Source: Thermococci archaeon (GTDB lineage: Archaea > Methanobacteriota_B > Thermococci > Methanofastidiosales > B48-G16). From it: a stretch of DNA of 5,905 nucleotides. This document shows positions 5,708 to 5,905 of this stretch, one piece after another (position 1 is the first letter of the stretch; the number at the start of each line of letters is the position of its first letter). Under the pieces are notes generated by a model, which made no database searches, was not told the origin of the DNA, and saw nothing but the letters and a program-made list of their open reading frames with translations. The stretch is from positions 1-5,905 of the forward strand of contig QMUN01000058.1 of the NCBI GenBank assembly GCA_003660605.1. The letters are read 5' to 3'. The position numbers and the translations under genes were made by a program.

Positions 5708-5804
5708 GTTGAGTTTAGCGATCAGCACTTTTCCAGAACTCTTTCAACTAAGACTGAGTGATCTTATCCTTTGGGTATATCGCATTTCTTTAATAGCGAA
5801 AAAA

Positions 5805-5905
5805 TTACAGATTTTCTGCTTGAATTGTTATGAATAGTTCCATCGGAAAAGGCTTTCCATGTCCGGGATAAACAGTATTTATTTTTAAACTTTTCAGTAT
5901 TAAGG
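5805..5905 (-). CDS. Metallo-beta-lactamase-fold hydrolase, C-terminal end only
   Basis: Reading in from the right edge, the minus strand is open for 32 complete codons and ends in TAA. It encodes INTVYPGHGKPF near the middle, the hallmark of the last metal-site strand in metallo-beta-lactamase-fold hydrolases (glyoxalase II-like and related), where the His of PGHG (codon at 5859-5861) is part of or next to the dinuclear zinc site. The preceding residues LILKSLK fit the helix that usually runs before this strand. About 20 residues follow the motif, a short tail for the family. Everything upstream is outside the window, so substrate class (thioester, lactone, RNA, sulfane) cannot be told. It lies 131 bases upstream of, and in the same direction as, the zinc-ribbon membrane protein; that gap holds a likely separate promoter. 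Confidence 0.75.
   Translation of the reverse strand, partial: LILKSLKINTVYPGHGKPFPMELFITIQAENL

Noticed and set aside
5708..5804. Inverted GATCA/TGATC pieces in the gap before the membrane protein
   Set aside because: Only five bases pair, with a long loop and no U tract; too weak for an operator, attenuator or RNA gene.
5691..5837. Plus-strand open frame of 48 codons near the right edge
   Set aside because: No Shine-Dalgarno and no recognisable sequence; it overlaps the metallo-beta-lactamase C-terminus and the likely promoter of the membrane protein on the other strand.
1..5905. CRISPR array, insertion sequence, tRNA or rRNA
   Set aside because: No regularly spaced repeats, transposase motifs, terminal inverted repeats or cloverleaf-like stretches were seen on either strand.

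Overview
The window looks like a low-GC archaeal chromosome, most likely a euryarchaeote or a related lineage. The signs are an XPF/Hef-type ERCC4 nuclease, a stand-alone archaeal Elp3, archaeal TATA elements (one is an exact TTTATATA), Shine-Dalgarno sites that pair far along the archaeal 16S 3' end, and arginine encoded almost only by AGA/AGG. I cannot name the species.

Left part, plus strand: the 3' part of an XPF/Hef-like structure-specific nuclease gene, then a small metal-binding cupin 35 bases later. A roughly 200-base gap follows. It is not empty: on the minus strand it holds what looks like the promoter, ribosome binding site and first 15 codons of an aldo/keto reductase whose remainder is gone. 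Beyond it lies an 8-TM-class protein of the UPF0104 / LPG-synthase TM (flippase-like) family; its start is set by a strong Shine-Dalgarno at 1184, not at the upstream ATG.

Middle: a UbiA-superfamily prenyltransferase on the plus strand, with its own TATA-like promoter and a leader containing two tiny reading frames that overlap each other and the gene in ATGA/TGATG fashion. Its arginine codons are 9 of 14 CGN, against none of 12 in the flippase-like gene and about 1 of 37 in elp3. It is probably a recent arrival by transfer.

Right part, minus strand: the C-terminal end of a metallo-beta-lactamase-fold hydrolase enters from the window's edge, followed by a polytopic membrane protein ending in a cytosolic zinc ribbon, whose stop overlaps the preferred elp3 start in ATGAATGA. 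elp3 ends only 9 bases from the convergent UbiA gene. The membrane protein and elp3 are probably one transcription unit with coupled translation.

Functionally the genes do not form one pathway: DNA repair, tRNA wobble-uridine modification, lipid-linked membrane chemistry and a small cupin. I see no defence system, CRISPR array, transposon, rRNA or tRNA. The most notable items are the reductase remnant, the foreign-looking UbiA gene with its coupled leader, and the zinc-ribbon membrane protein fused translationally to elp3.
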